From Prosopocoilus inquinatus (Eukaryota > Arthropoda > Insecta > Coleoptera > Lucanidae), in NCBI GenBank assembly GCA_036172665.1, contig CM069871.1, forward strand, positions 8,618,001 through 8,682,000: a DNA stretch of 64,000 nucleotides, given 5' to 3'. Numbering within the stretch: the stretch's first letter is position 1; each line of letters begins with the position of its first letter. Below the pieces are notes generated by a model, which saw only the letters and a list, made by a program, of their open reading frames with translations, had not been told where the DNA came from and made no database searches. Both the position numbers and the translations under genes were made by a program. Below, in pieces: positions 21,054-32,524 of the stretch.

Positions 21054-22706
21054 CAGTGGCGTGGCTATAGGGGATGCAGGGGTTGCAAAGCAACCTGGCG
21101 CCCAAACGTCACAGGCGTCTGTTCAGGCCCAAAAAATAAAAAAAAATGTATCTTATATTTATTTCGCATAATAAATGAATTGCAATTTTCAATCCGACCG
21201 CCTGAGTAAAGAAACATCCGAAGACAACTTTGAATGAAGAAAAAAAATATTGTGGTGGCCAGCGTTGCCAACTCTATGCAACCAATTGCCGCCAACTTTC
21301 CGTAGAAAAAGTAACCCACAATCGCAAACGCCGGATCGCCGCCGTCCAAATGAAAATTACATTTTCATAACAAAATGCGTAATTGTAATTGCTCGGATAA
21401 TTGTAAAAAAAATCGATTCGAAAGTTAAAAATCAAAAATCAATTAAAATATAGCTCAAGGCCAACCCAACTCAACTCTATTCAATTGAAGCAAAAACTTA
21501 AACATGCAAAAAATTGAAAGTAAAAGATGTTCAAATGAAGGAACGTTTAAAGAAAAGCTCGACCAATCTCAAGGTCAACCCAATCCAACATCTGAGTGTA
21601 AAAAAATGTTAAAAATTAAAAAACAATTAAAATGAAGTTCAACCAATCACGGTCAGTCCAAGCCAACTGACCTCAAACTAAGTCGTATGTGTTAAACAAA
21701 CAAAAAATGAAAAATTACAAGAAAAATTAAGAGTAAAAAAGATATTAAAAATTAAAAATCAATTAAAATGAAGTTCAATCAAAGTCACGGTTAATCCAGA
21801 CCAACTGACCTCAACCTAAATCGATTTGACACAAACAAAAAATTAAAAATTACAAGAAAAATTAAGAGTAAAAAATGTTAAAAATTAAAAATAAATTAAA
21901 ATGAAGTTAAACCAACGTCACGGTCAGTCCAGGCCAACAACCTCAACCCAAGTCGATTTACCCCAAACAAAAAATTAAAAATTAGAAGAAAAATTAAAAG
22001 AATAATTAGAAATCAATTAAAATGAAGTTCAACCAACGTCATGGTCAATCCAGGCTAACTGACCTCAGAGTGAAACGATTTAACACAGACAAAAAATTAG
22101 AAATTACATGAAAAGTTAAGCATAAAGGAATGTTAAAAATTAAAAATCAATTAAAATGAAGTTCAACTAATGTCAAGGTCACTCCAATCCAACCGACCTC
22201 AACCTGACATTCAGGATTATCACCCACGGCCAAACAAAAATGAATTCGCCCATTCTGGTCGCCGGTCGCCATTGTAAAAAAAAAAAAACAAACCAAACGG
22301 TTACCAAAAGTAACCTACTTGGCAACACTGGTGGTGTCATCCTTACCGTGAGTCATGACTTTGGCCTCTTCATTTGTGGGGAGGCAACGTCAACGCTCAA
22401 TTGACAAATTCTGAGAAAATTTAAGAAATAATCTTACAAAATGCAACTTCAAATAAATAAAGTTGAACGGAAAAAGTCAAAAAGAAATTTTAAACATAAG
22501 CAGCGCCATCTGCAACACTGCAACCGCAATTAATTTTGTTCTCTCTTTAAATTCCAACGAAGGCAGTTTCAAAACAGCAGAACAACAAATTTCTTTGAGA
22601 ATTCGAGTATTTTAGAAATAATTAAGCGTACTCCGCGCTATTTTTCGGGAGCTTTCTAACCTAAAAATTTTGCAACCCGGCGTCTTGACCTCCGGTTACG
22701 CCACTG
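21054..22706. mobile_element. Possible element with CAGTGGCG terminal inverted repeats
   Basis: The left end CAGTGGCGTGGCTATAGGGG and the right end CCGGTTACGCCACTG are inverted, and both have GCAACC/GGTTGC subterminal motifs. I see no matching target duplication (TTAACTGC versus TACCAACA), so the two ends may come from different insertions. Confidence 0.4.
21355..22210. repeat. CAACC-type minisatellite block, copy 2
   Basis: Begins with TACATTTTCATAACAAAATG, as at 18478. It continues with about 110-120 bp units each containing AATTAAAATGAAGTTCAA followed by CTGACCTCAACC. Confidence 0.8.
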
Positions 22707-23215
22707 TACCAACAATTATTTGTAATTGTAAGACCTAACCTCAATATAGTTTTAGTTTATTTACGTTAAAGAAATAGAAGAAAAAAAATGTGTTTAAACT
22801 TCATGTAAATAAATAATTAATTAGAACTCTCATTAAGAATCGCGTGTTACGTAGACATTAATTATTATAGAAGGTAAAATCGCAAGTACATTTAATTTCT
22901 TTTTTTTCTCTCTCTCTCTTCATTATTTAATTCGTGATGTTAAATCTTTTGTATGCGTCGGGCCAGAATCATTTGCTGTCAGTGAACTGAATACCACGTA
23001 ACCGGAATGAAATCACTCAAGCATGACAGTTATTGAAAAGCGAGCCCCGACGCAGGCGGATTATATTAACGTTAATTGTATTCATTCATTAGATTGACAA
23101 TACTTTCTTTCTCTTCAGAAAAAATTTAAAAAAAAATCATGCTAACGCAATTTACACATTCCTCAACTTAAACAAAATTATATAAATCAATCAATAATAA
23201 CCAACCGTTACACAG

Positions 23216-23218
<3 letters not shown>
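22700..23218. other. Unannotated AT-rich spacer
   Basis: No gene or repeat recognised, apart from a (TC)n run near 22908-22920. An (ATT)n microsatellite follows at 23219-23247. Confidence 0.35.
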
Positions 23219-23246
<28 letters not shown>

Positions 23247-23254
23247 TTTGAGAT

Positions 23255-23460
23255 AGTTCGTTGTTCAGCTCTCGTCTTTGTCCTTGTAACAGTTTCAAGA
23301 TTTTAAACAACTTCGAGAAGTCAATATTTTTAATGTAAAATAAACATTTCGTCTCGTCGTAATTAAAAACACAATTCGTTTATTAACCAAACAAAAATGT
23401 TGCCACAAATAATAAAGTTTCCACTTATAGGCAAGAAATAATAACGCAAGACGGGGGAGA
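23255..23460 (+). repeat. Dispersed repeat, copy 2
   Basis: Direct-orientation partner of 9950-10170, with short indels around 23335-23370. It follows an (ATT)n microsatellite. Confidence 0.8.
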
Positions 23461-23929
23461 ATCGTACGCAAATAATACGCAGTTATACGCGGAATTATTA
23501 TTATTTTGATTTTGTCTTAGTTTACATGGAGATAGGAGAGATGGGTCGTACATCAACATTATTTTGATACTCGGGATGTTGTAGCTCAGATGGAGATGGG
23601 GGAGGTGGGTCGTATTTCAATGTTAATTTGTGTTAAGGGCGCCCAACGGTAATTGTCCAACAGGACACAATGCTTACTTCTTCGTGATAGATTGCCTCGC
23701 TACATATTTTCTCTCTACCAATTCATAAATGCAATTTATTTCTTCAAAAACACCTATATTAAATAGTGTGACTCTGGACTGTAAATAATAGGTATGTACT
23801 TACATGCAAGTATGAACCAGGGCAGCCAATTCAATTATGAATGAGGGCTGCGGAAGCCTTCAAATTAATTGTCTGCATTAAAAAAAAAAATGTTTAGGTT
23901 GCATTGTAAAGCACCGACTGTCTTTTGTT

Positions 23930-24540
23930 TTCTTTATTACACAGAAAAATAATTAAACCGACTTCTTTCGTATCTTATTATTTCTCTTTGTATTTTTAAC
24001 ACTTTTTTAGGTTATGTTACAATATATAATTTTCTTTGTCGATGGGCTTTCTTTAATTAATTCAATTAAGCCTTGGTTATCGGTTTATTATTTTTTTGCT
24101 TGTTTTGTTATGTGTTATTCATTTTTTGTTGTTGTCATTTTTTTAGATTTTAATCGTCATTTACTTTCTTCTTCATTAACGAACAAATTCATTGGTAGGT
24201 CTTCTTTTATTTCACTTACTTTTTTTTTGAACACGAAACGTTTCTTAAACTGTTTCATTTTTCTCAAGCGCCAATTGTTTTTCGTCGTTTTTAACTAGCT
24301 CATTCCTTTTCATTTTCTTTTCGTTGTTTTCTCGTTGCGTTTCAGCGTCGATTGTTTTCTTTTTGTTTCATTTATTAGTAGGCTCTCGCTTATTAATTGA
24401 ATTGAATTAGGCCATCGATTTTCTCATATTTGTTACGTATTTTTGATTTCTTTCATTTTGAACATTTGTTTGTTTTGGTTAACGTTAAAGAAAATATATT
24501 GCTAACTACTTTCGTTTCGTCTTTTAAAAAATGTATTTTA
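23930..24540. repeat. T-rich degenerate repeat
   Basis: Phe/Ile/Leu-rich plus-strand frames reflect T-rich composition. No domain or splice context. Confidence 0.45.
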
Positions 24541-24744
24541 ATTTCAACGGTGACGTCGATGGTTATAGTTTTCTGTAATCGAAAAGTACGACCACAAGCG
24601 CAAGCCAATGTGCGTGGAACGTTATTTCCGGATCTTCCTCGGGGCGAAATAAATCCCTTCTCAATTAAAAGCGGTTACTAAAGCTGACCCCCCCCCCCCT
24701 GGAACGACTTGGGCGAGTTTAAACCGATTTATATTTGTTTACTG

Positions 24745-24870
24745 TCCGATTTCTTCACCTCCTGATAAATTTATCTGCCAGTATCATCCTTGGAAAAACC
24801 ATTGTATCGACAATAGTTTCCGAGGATACTATCTGGTAGATAAATTTATCCGTAGGTGAAGAAATCGGGC
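24745..24870. mobile_element. Palindromic fold-back MITE, copy 1
   Basis: About 126 bp, inverted throughout: CCGATTTCTTCACCTCCTGA pairs with the end GGTGAAGAAATCGG, and GATAAATTTATCTGCC pairs with GGTAGATAAATTTATC. Related copies are at 41947-42074 and 42311-42434. It lies between two copies of a 45-50 bp direct repeat (ATTTCAACGGT..AAAAGTACGACC at 24542 and 24894). Confidence 0.85.
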
Positions 24871-24954
24871 CTGTCGATTACGTAACAGAGAAATTTCAAC
24901 GGTGGTTACAGTTTTCTATAATCGAAAAGTACGACCTCACAGCTAGATTTTTTT

Positions 24955-25018
24955 GAGCAACTTAAGACAGCTTTAGGACGTGGCTGAGCAACTTAAGACA
25001 GCTTTAGGAAGTGGCCCG
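24955..25018. repeat. 30 bp tandem pair
   Basis: GAGCAACTTAAGACAGCTTT occurs at 24955 and 24985. Confidence 0.9.
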
Positions 25019-25029
25019 CTTTCTACGCT

Positions 25030-26600
25030 CTACACGAATGTACCTGCATATTTCAGAAGCTTGTTTCCAAAATGGTCGATGCCCAACAGGATTTTTGAAA
25101 TAAAAAAATTGCGTGGAGGCGTCGGGCGATGGATAGTAAAAAAGTAAATTTTTGGGTACGCTGTGAACAGAAAATATTATTTATTACCTATTATTATCAA
25201 AGTTATCGAATCGATCGTTCAATCTCAGTTGTTAACTAATTGATTGTGAATAAAAGAGGGAAACCTGATAAGATTTTGTATAGCATGATGGTTTCCATTT
25301 TCGTTAGTATTTCACAGCTGGATTTTCTTTTTAAATAGCCCAAAAGCGACTGCAAATTTGAAACTTCCCCCCAAGAAAAAAAAACGCCCTTCATCTTTAG
25401 GTGGGACCACATTTAACCGCCGCGCCGCACTAAATAAAGCAAAACCAATTCCAAACAGAAGTACTCGTAAGAGGTTTTAACATCTGCTTTCTCTTTGTGA
25501 AGCGGACTTGCTGCATAATTATGTCATTTCGTGTACATACGCATCGATAACAACTAACATCTTTGCAGCAGCTTGCCTATTGTTGTATAACAATCTACTT
25601 CTTAGAGATAGGCAAAGCAGGCAATCACGTCGTAAGTATCAGATAAATAGAAAGTTCGAAACTGTCTCACGTGTTTTACTCTCTGGAAGGAAGACAAAAA
25701 GCGCTTTTGAAAAAATTACTATGCCCACAGGTGTGTCAGTGATTAACATTAAGTACTGATAGATGCATGAGTTAGTTACATTAATATCTATAAGAAATTT
25801 ATTATTCTATTTGAGCTTTGTGAAAGCTTCTTTAAGACCCAAATGATTATTTTTTATTTAATTAGAAAAATATTAATTTTATTATTAAATTATATCATAA
25901 TTTAAATATTAATATTAAATAAGGACGTTACACACTTGCATCATGCCATCATTCACTTATGGTTTTCGTTAGAGTAAAAGCGGAACAGAATGCATACACA
26001 TGTGCTGCACAAATTTCAGCCGCGATGCCTCCACCCAAAAAGTGGATTTTTTTTCTGTACGGGCTTCTAATAATACATATGTAAACATAACATTGGCCTA
26101 CGTGATCCTAGACATGCGTGTTGATATAAAACACCGGTTCCTAGTCTATCGGTTGCCCAATGCATTCAACAACAACATTAGTCCGTAGGCAGTCGCGGCC
26201 TAAATACCCAGGCAGTCATCGATGTGAAACTAATTATTGTCGGTCTGGTGTTATGTTATTACAACGAGAATCCCCTCGGTTACGAACAAAAACATTTTTG
26301 TTTTCTTTTATTTCATGTGCTATTTATTTATTTATTTCTGTTTTTTTTGATGTATATAAAAGAAACATTCCCACATACTTTGTTACAGTTAACTCAAACA
26401 TAATCAACTTTATGTTACGTTTACATGATGATGACAATAATAATAATAATAATAATATTATACAGGGTGTGCATCTACAGGGATCTTCTCAAAAAATGTA
26501 AGAGCCACAGTCAGTAATCTCTATTTTAATGAATTTAAAGGCGGCGACCTTCACAGTTCAAGTTCGGTGTTGTTTCACTTACTTTATTTTCATTTTTCTA
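25030..26600. other. Unannotated spacer
   Basis: Mixed composition with an extremely AT-rich core at 25845-25920 and (AAT)n at 26434-26458. The plus-strand frames lack any recognisable feature. Confidence 0.35.
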
Positions 26601-26639
26601 ACAATACATAATAAAATACAAATTTTTTACATTTCCAAG

Positions 26640-27120
26640 CAACCTGAACGCTTGATTTAAATCGCGATCGTCTCTTAAACCTGGACGGTTCTATCGAATC
26701 GAATCGTCCGGTAATAATTTTCTGTTTGCGACTTTGTTTCCTATAGTGTACAGAAGAGAGAGAAAAAAAAATACGCAATCGTCTTGAATGTTATGCGACG
26801 TTTATTCACTGCGGAAACTTCGACCGACGGCGACGGTGCGCTATAAATTCGATTTCGATTATTACTTCGGTGAAGTGGGAACATGTTTCGAATGAGAATG
26901 CCTCGGCCGTATCTGGCGCAGACTTCGAGAAACTTCTCAAACTAATTACAAACTGATTGATACACGGGGTTTCCGAATTTACGCCTTTCGTTGCCGTCCT
27001 TGTCGCGTCGCATCGGGCATCGGTGAAAGCGCCCTCGTCATCTTCATCGCGTAGGAGAAGAGCTAAACGATGGAAGTGAGCGTGGGCGCGAGTGAATACT
27101 CGTAAACAAACTAACGGACT
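26640..27120. other. CpG-richer island, candidate regulatory sequence
   Basis: A non-repetitive, GC-raised stretch with many CG dinucleotides, next to the left edge of the duplicated block. The 108-residue minus-strand frame (26806-27132) has no signal peptide or domain I recognise. Confidence 0.35.
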
Positions 27121-27121
27121 A

Positions 27122-28320
27122 CTTCCTTCCACATTGCAAATTAAATGGTGGTATTACCTTGGCACTTAAACCGATAGGTTCCGTTTGCAGCAGCACATTT
27201 TAAAATTGTAATCCCGAAACACCTTACAATAGTCAACGCAACAATCAAGGCAGAAATATCTGAGGTGATGTGATTTGATATGATGTTGATTTCCATCCAA
27301 GCAGAAGGACTTTCTTTGATGTTGCTTGATTATTATTTGTTTCATACTAAACTTGAGTGTTTTAATATTGAAACGATTTGAGATTTACGTGCAGAATTAA
27401 TTTTTTGATTTGATATAAATGAAATAGCGGGTCGATGTAAACCGGGTAGAATTCTTCGAAAATACTGCTGGGAAACCGATCGCCAGATGCAACCCAAAGT
27501 GTTTCGTCAATTATGAGTCACGGCTACCTTGGCACTCAAACTGATAAATTCCGTTTGCATACTCTACAAGGTGCAGTACATTTTAAAATCGCAATCCCTA
27601 AACACTTTACAACAGTCAACGCATCAAAAAAAGCAGAAATAACTTCGTCCTTGCATGACAAACTAAAAGCAAGCAAGGAAGTTAAATGGGTTGCCTACTA
27701 TGAATTAATTAAGGCGTGAGTTGCATGGACATCCTGTATGAATATTTTTTAAAAAGCGCGGAAGTAGAATGGATCGCCTATTTTCAGTTGAATAAGGCGT
27801 GCGTCACCGAATATCTCGTATGAATTATTTTTAACAAGCGCGGAAGTAGAATGGGTTGCTTATTATCAATTAATTAAGGCGCCACGACTTCTCGTACGAA
27901 TTATTTATACCAATCACGTCAGTTCTAGCAGAAAGAGAGTGATCGAAGCACCAAGGTGCACAAATATATTTTTTCTTAAATGTTTTTTTTTAACGGACCA
28001 TTTCCATATTGCAAATTAAATGGGGATATTACCTTGATACTTAAATTGGTAGGTTTCCCTTGCATACTATACAGGGTGCAGCATTTTTTAAGATTGTAAT
28101 CCCTAAACACTTTATAAGAGACAACGCATCAATCAAAGCTTCTCATGATATACTAAAAGCAAGCACGGAAATTAAATGGGTTGCCTACTTTCGATTAATT
28201 AAGACATGCGTCATTGGAGATCCCTTGTAAATTATTTGTAACAAGCGCGGAAGTAGAGTGGGTTGCCTATTTTCAATTAATTAAGGCGTCTCGATTTTCT
28301 GCATAAATGATTTATCCAAT
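27122..28320 (+). repeat. Internal repeats encoding an EVxWVAY-type peptide
   Basis: Units at about 27140, 27520 and 28020 share TACCTTGG..TTCCGTTTGCATACT..AATCCCTAAACACTTTA. They are followed by 70 bp units with AAGTAGAATGGGTTGCCTA. In one frame the repeats read (T/E)E(V/I)(K/E)W(V/I)AY(F/Y)xLIK. The 68-residue frame at 27513-27719 is the only intact one; the others carry stops or shifts. This is either a decayed coding repeat or chance, and I do not assign a function. Confidence 0.45.
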
Positions 28321-30090
28321 CAACTTTACCACAATGAGAAAGATTATAGTAACCAAGTTTCTCTTTTTTTTAATAAAAACGTTGAAAAATCAAGCACCTT
28401 AACGATTGCAGAATATTATTTGGCATTGCAGTGAAATCATCGAAAGCCTTGTTCAATGTTGTTGAGGAATTTCGGTAACGAGTTTGAGCCAACCACGACT
28501 CAACAAGAACAAAAAAGAAACTTTTAAGCAGACTGGGCCACCCAACATTAAATTTAGTTTTAAAGTGATCCGGTTAGAGGAAACCTCAGAAATTAAGAAA
28601 AAAAATCACGAAATGAAACAGATATGTTCACTCTTGGATCTCTCGAAAGTCAACGTCAGCGTTCTTTATTTTATTTTATATTTGTTTTAAATTGTTTACA
28701 TTTTTCAAAAGTAAAGAAATTTCGGAATTTATTTTCCCTCTTTGCCTTTCTTTTCTGTCGTGAATTGTTTTTATTGTTTCCATTTTTCTTCCTTTGTTTC
28801 TTAAGTTTTCGCGTGAAGGTTGCGATCGTCATTTGTTTTCCTTTTTTCTTTTCCTGTTTCTATTTCTTGAGAAACTTTAATTTTGGTTCAAAATCCTAAA
28901 TTACGTCAACATTAAAAAAAAAAGGTAATCGTGTGTGTGTGCATACGATTTCGAAAATGGAATCGCAAGTCTCGTCATACCAACTGCTACATGTAATTTT
29001 ACGAATACGATTGTAGTCGTACGGTTGGCAACATTTGGTGAGACGATCAGAGTCCCCCGGTCGCTTCCCCCCCAACAATGAACGCACTAAACCCGTCTCT
29101 TTCAGTCATCACAAAGATATACTATTGGTTGCTCTCTCTTGGGTTTTTCGATAGTCGACGTCAGCGTTTTTTTATTTTTAATTTTGTTTTTAATTCTTTT
29201 ACTATTTTTCAAAAATAAAAAAAAATCTCGAAATGTATTTTTGTGTTTCTTTTTTTTTTCGTTAAGGTTACGATTGCGATTCGTTTTCCTTTCCTTCTAT
29301 TTTTCCAAAAATCGAGTTGCTACGTTACGTTCGCGTTACGTTTTGAACGTTTCTTACTATTTTCTTTTTCGTGTAGTTTTAATTTTACGTTGCGATCGTC
29401 ATTTGTTTTTCTTATTTTCTGTTTATTGATTCTAATATTCAGTCGTCTCTTTCGACGTGTTCTTCGTCTCGTTCTCTTATCTTTTGAAACCGCTATGGAC
29501 TTAGTTGAAAGTCCTCAAACGGTATGTACAGTATGTCACAGTCACTGTACAAGAAGAAATTCTTCAATCTGTGTATTGCTTTACGATCGAATTTACGTCT
29601 CATTTCGTCTTGACGCAATACCACGCAACATTAGGACAGTTGCGAAACGACGGCAGATTTTTGTCGGCAGATTTCAAAGGAAGCCACTCGCTTTCCAGCA
29701 GCAAGCTATTAATATCAAGCGATTTGTCGCAATATTGTGCACCACCTGTCATCGAGAAGGACCGCCCTTGTGTGTGAATGCTAAAAATTTTCATTTTATG
29801 GGTTTTTATTTGCGTTTAAAACGGAAAACACTTGGGTCGGCTTTCTTTGTCGGCAAAGTTCAAGCGAGTGCCGGCCGCCGTAGTTTAATTTTCGACTATG
29901 TGCTCGTCAGGCGACATGCTGGTGTGAGAGGGGGGGTGACTTTCTGCGGTTTGATTGGGCAGTCAGTTTTCATGTTGAATTTGGGGCGTAGCCGACTGAT
30001 GGCGTTAGAGGTTCGGCTTGGAATTTCTCAGTTCCATTTCATTTTTAGGAAAAAGTGATCATTATCAATTTTGCAGAGAATATAATTTTC
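27258..30090 (+). repeat. Large direct duplication, copy 1 (~2.8 kb)
   Basis: Collinear with 32525-35625. Shared landmarks include ATGAGTCACGGCTACCTTGG, GCCAACCACGACTCAAC, CGATAGTCGACGTCAGCG, GAAGAAATTCTTCAATC and GAAAAAGTGATCA. Inside are ~70 bp and ~400 bp sub-repeats (27510-28320) and T-rich sequence (28660-29470). The 271-residue frame at 29243-30058 is broken in copy 2 by several stops, so it is not treated as a gene. Confidence 0.92.
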
Positions 30091-30099
30091 CACTAGTGT

Positions 30100-30830
30100 T
30101 ATATAAACTTTTCTTTCTGCGATCAACTGTTTTATTAGCAAAATACAAAACACAGATTAATATTTTCTAATTTTATTATTATTCGGAGATGGTGCGAGAT
30201 AGAGATTTGCGGTTTACACCATTCAATTCGCCTCGTCAGGCTCTATAAGGGTGGTTTTTTCGCAGTTTCTCCGGAAACCCGAATTTTCGGACTACCTTTC
30301 GCCTAAAAATTTTTTTCTCTAGTAAAATCGCGAAAAAATTCACCTCTGTGGAGCTCGATGAGACGCATTCAAACCACGACTCATTCCTCTCTGGCTCGCT
30401 CCCTTCGCGAGATATCGACCCTTAATATTTTAAGAACGGTGAAAGAAAGAAAGTCATAGCTTCCACCATTGACCTCATCTTATCGAATGGAGTTAACTAT
30501 GAAAAAGAAACAAGTGCGTATGTCAAACCATTTTACTGATGTCGGAATAAACAATTGACCAATCGATGGATTGTACTGAAAATTATACAATAATCGGTGT
30601 GGTTATGTGATCATAACTCAAAAAGTATTAATCGTAGAAGGAAAAAGTTTGTAGAAATGTTGTAGAGAATTTTGTTCTCTGTAAGGCTTGTAAAGACGAG
30701 TTTATACTAAAATTGAAGTGGAACCGAGAAATTTGCAAACATTAACATCCAAGGAAAGAAGAAAAACAGTATGGGGATTTTCCAATCTAACATCGTTTTT
30801 ATTTGCCTCATTCTTAATTGGCATGTGTAA
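30100..30830. other. Spacer between duplicated blocks
   Basis: No exon recognised. The segment 30230-30440 has raised GC and several CGC sites. Confidence 0.35.
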
Positions 30831-30839
30831 TCATGACAC

Positions 30840-31340
30840 GCTTACATTCTGGAGGCCTGCACTTTTTATGCAATGCAGAATGCGAGAGTGTGTAACGCGG
30901 TTGACCTACTGGATGCTGATGCCGCACAATTTTGTAATGCACGCGTTTCGAAACAAATTTGCTTTAATTTTTGCCAAATAATTTCGTCGTGACAATGCAT
31001 AATATTACAGAGAGGGTGGGTGGGAAAGTCAGAGCGATTCAAACAGTGAATTTCAGACGCGGCTTTTTTTTTGTCTGCGTGAGGCAGGAACTAACAACAT
31101 TTGGCGTCCGCTTTTGAATTACGGACCAATCATGCAATTTTCACCGATTTGTTTGCATCCACTCTGATTTTTTTTGCATGTTTGCCGGCGAGGCGCACAC
31201 TCACACTCGTCCGCGTAATAAAATTCCACTTCAAACGTATTCACGGCCGACGGCGCCGTCGGCGGTTCGTCGGAGACACCCCTCCGCCCCTGTATACGCG
31301 GAATTAATTTTAATTTATCGCCGATGCGCGTAATTGTTTT
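30840..31340. other. GC-richer island, candidate conserved non-coding element
   Basis: Non-repetitive, with CpG-rich GGCCGACGGCGCCGTCGGCG at about 31245-31265 (a strong palindrome) and homeodomain-type AATTA sites nearby. No supported frame. Confidence 0.4.
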
Positions 31341-32520
31341 CCGTTTGGATTAACAACTTTTACCAAAAGCGAAAAAAAAACGAGCTTTGCTGGAAATCAA
31401 TTTGTTCTTCTGCCTGTGTCATAATCATAATGTTTTGCGTGCGCTTTTGAATAAGTATAAAAATATGTAGAAAATATCTTTGGTGTTGTAATTTCATCCT
31501 TCCCAGGTTAAAATCTTCATGGGGCTTCGTGGAATCAATATTTAAAATTTGACCCCGGCACCTCCACCATTTATTCTATATCCTGAAACATTCACTGTCT
31601 GTTTTGTTATTTATGCGTTTGGAAGTGCGCCCAGTTATTTACTGTATTTGTAAACAGTTAAGATGGAAATTATTTACGCGAAATCTTCTACAATTTAAAT
31701 GTGGCTTTTAAATAATCCACGCACAGCCCTCCTTTCCAAGTATCCAGCACGGCAGACACACAGATATTTCCTTGATAAATTCGCACAGACAGCCGATCGA
31801 CGAGACCTTCTTGCATTTATAATTCAGTACGTACAATACAAACATATAATGCAGTCATATCTACATCAATTATTCATCGAGTTTCTACGTTAGACCGTCT
31901 GCGTCCTACTTTGTAACCAGACGAGGAGGAGAAGGAGGATAGATAGCAAGGAGGCAAGAGATGGCAACTCGATTACATTTGTATGTTCTTATTTGTCTCG
32001 TATATACGAGTACATATCGAATGGTTTCCTAAAAAATGCTTGGTATTTGAAGCCTGGATGATGCACTCGCGTAATTCAAACGAGATGAGCGGGGGGAGGG
32101 GAATTACCGTTGCGTTGGGCGGCGGCGAGGAGGATTAGCCTTGAATGCAAAAGTCGCGTCAAAGGAGAGATGTTCCAAATCAAATAAGAGAGCTTGATGG
32201 ATTATCCGGCGCTTGTTGAAGTCTGGGCTGGCTTGTTTGTCGCATCATACGATGCGAGGAAAACACGTGATTCTTATCATCTTGCCTATAGTGTAGTAGA
32301 CTCGAGGATTTCGAATATTTTCTCCTCACTTTATCATCATAGCTTCGAATGATGTTAACCCGGACGTTTTCCAATTCTCTTTGGGGGTGGGTTTATGGTA
32401 TTTATTGTAGTAGACTGTGATACAGCAAAGTTCACTTCTTTGTGAAGCTCTCCATGTTGTTTGTTTGATTGTTTTTTTCTTCCATTGAATATCTCAAAAG
32501 ATGCGGATTACAATGATCGT
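31340..32520. other. Unannotated spacer
   Basis: Moderate GC, with overlapping short frames on both strands. No recognisable gene. Confidence 0.35.
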
Positions 32521-32524
32521 ATCA

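Noticed and set aside
26806..27132. 108-residue minus-strand frame
   Set aside because: No signal peptide, domain or splice sites, and it runs into the repeat block at its start.
29243..30058. 271-residue open frame, the longest in the window
   Set aside because: The start is T-rich low complexity. The duplicated copy at 34.8-35.6 kb breaks this frame with several stops, and no domain, signal or splice pattern fits.
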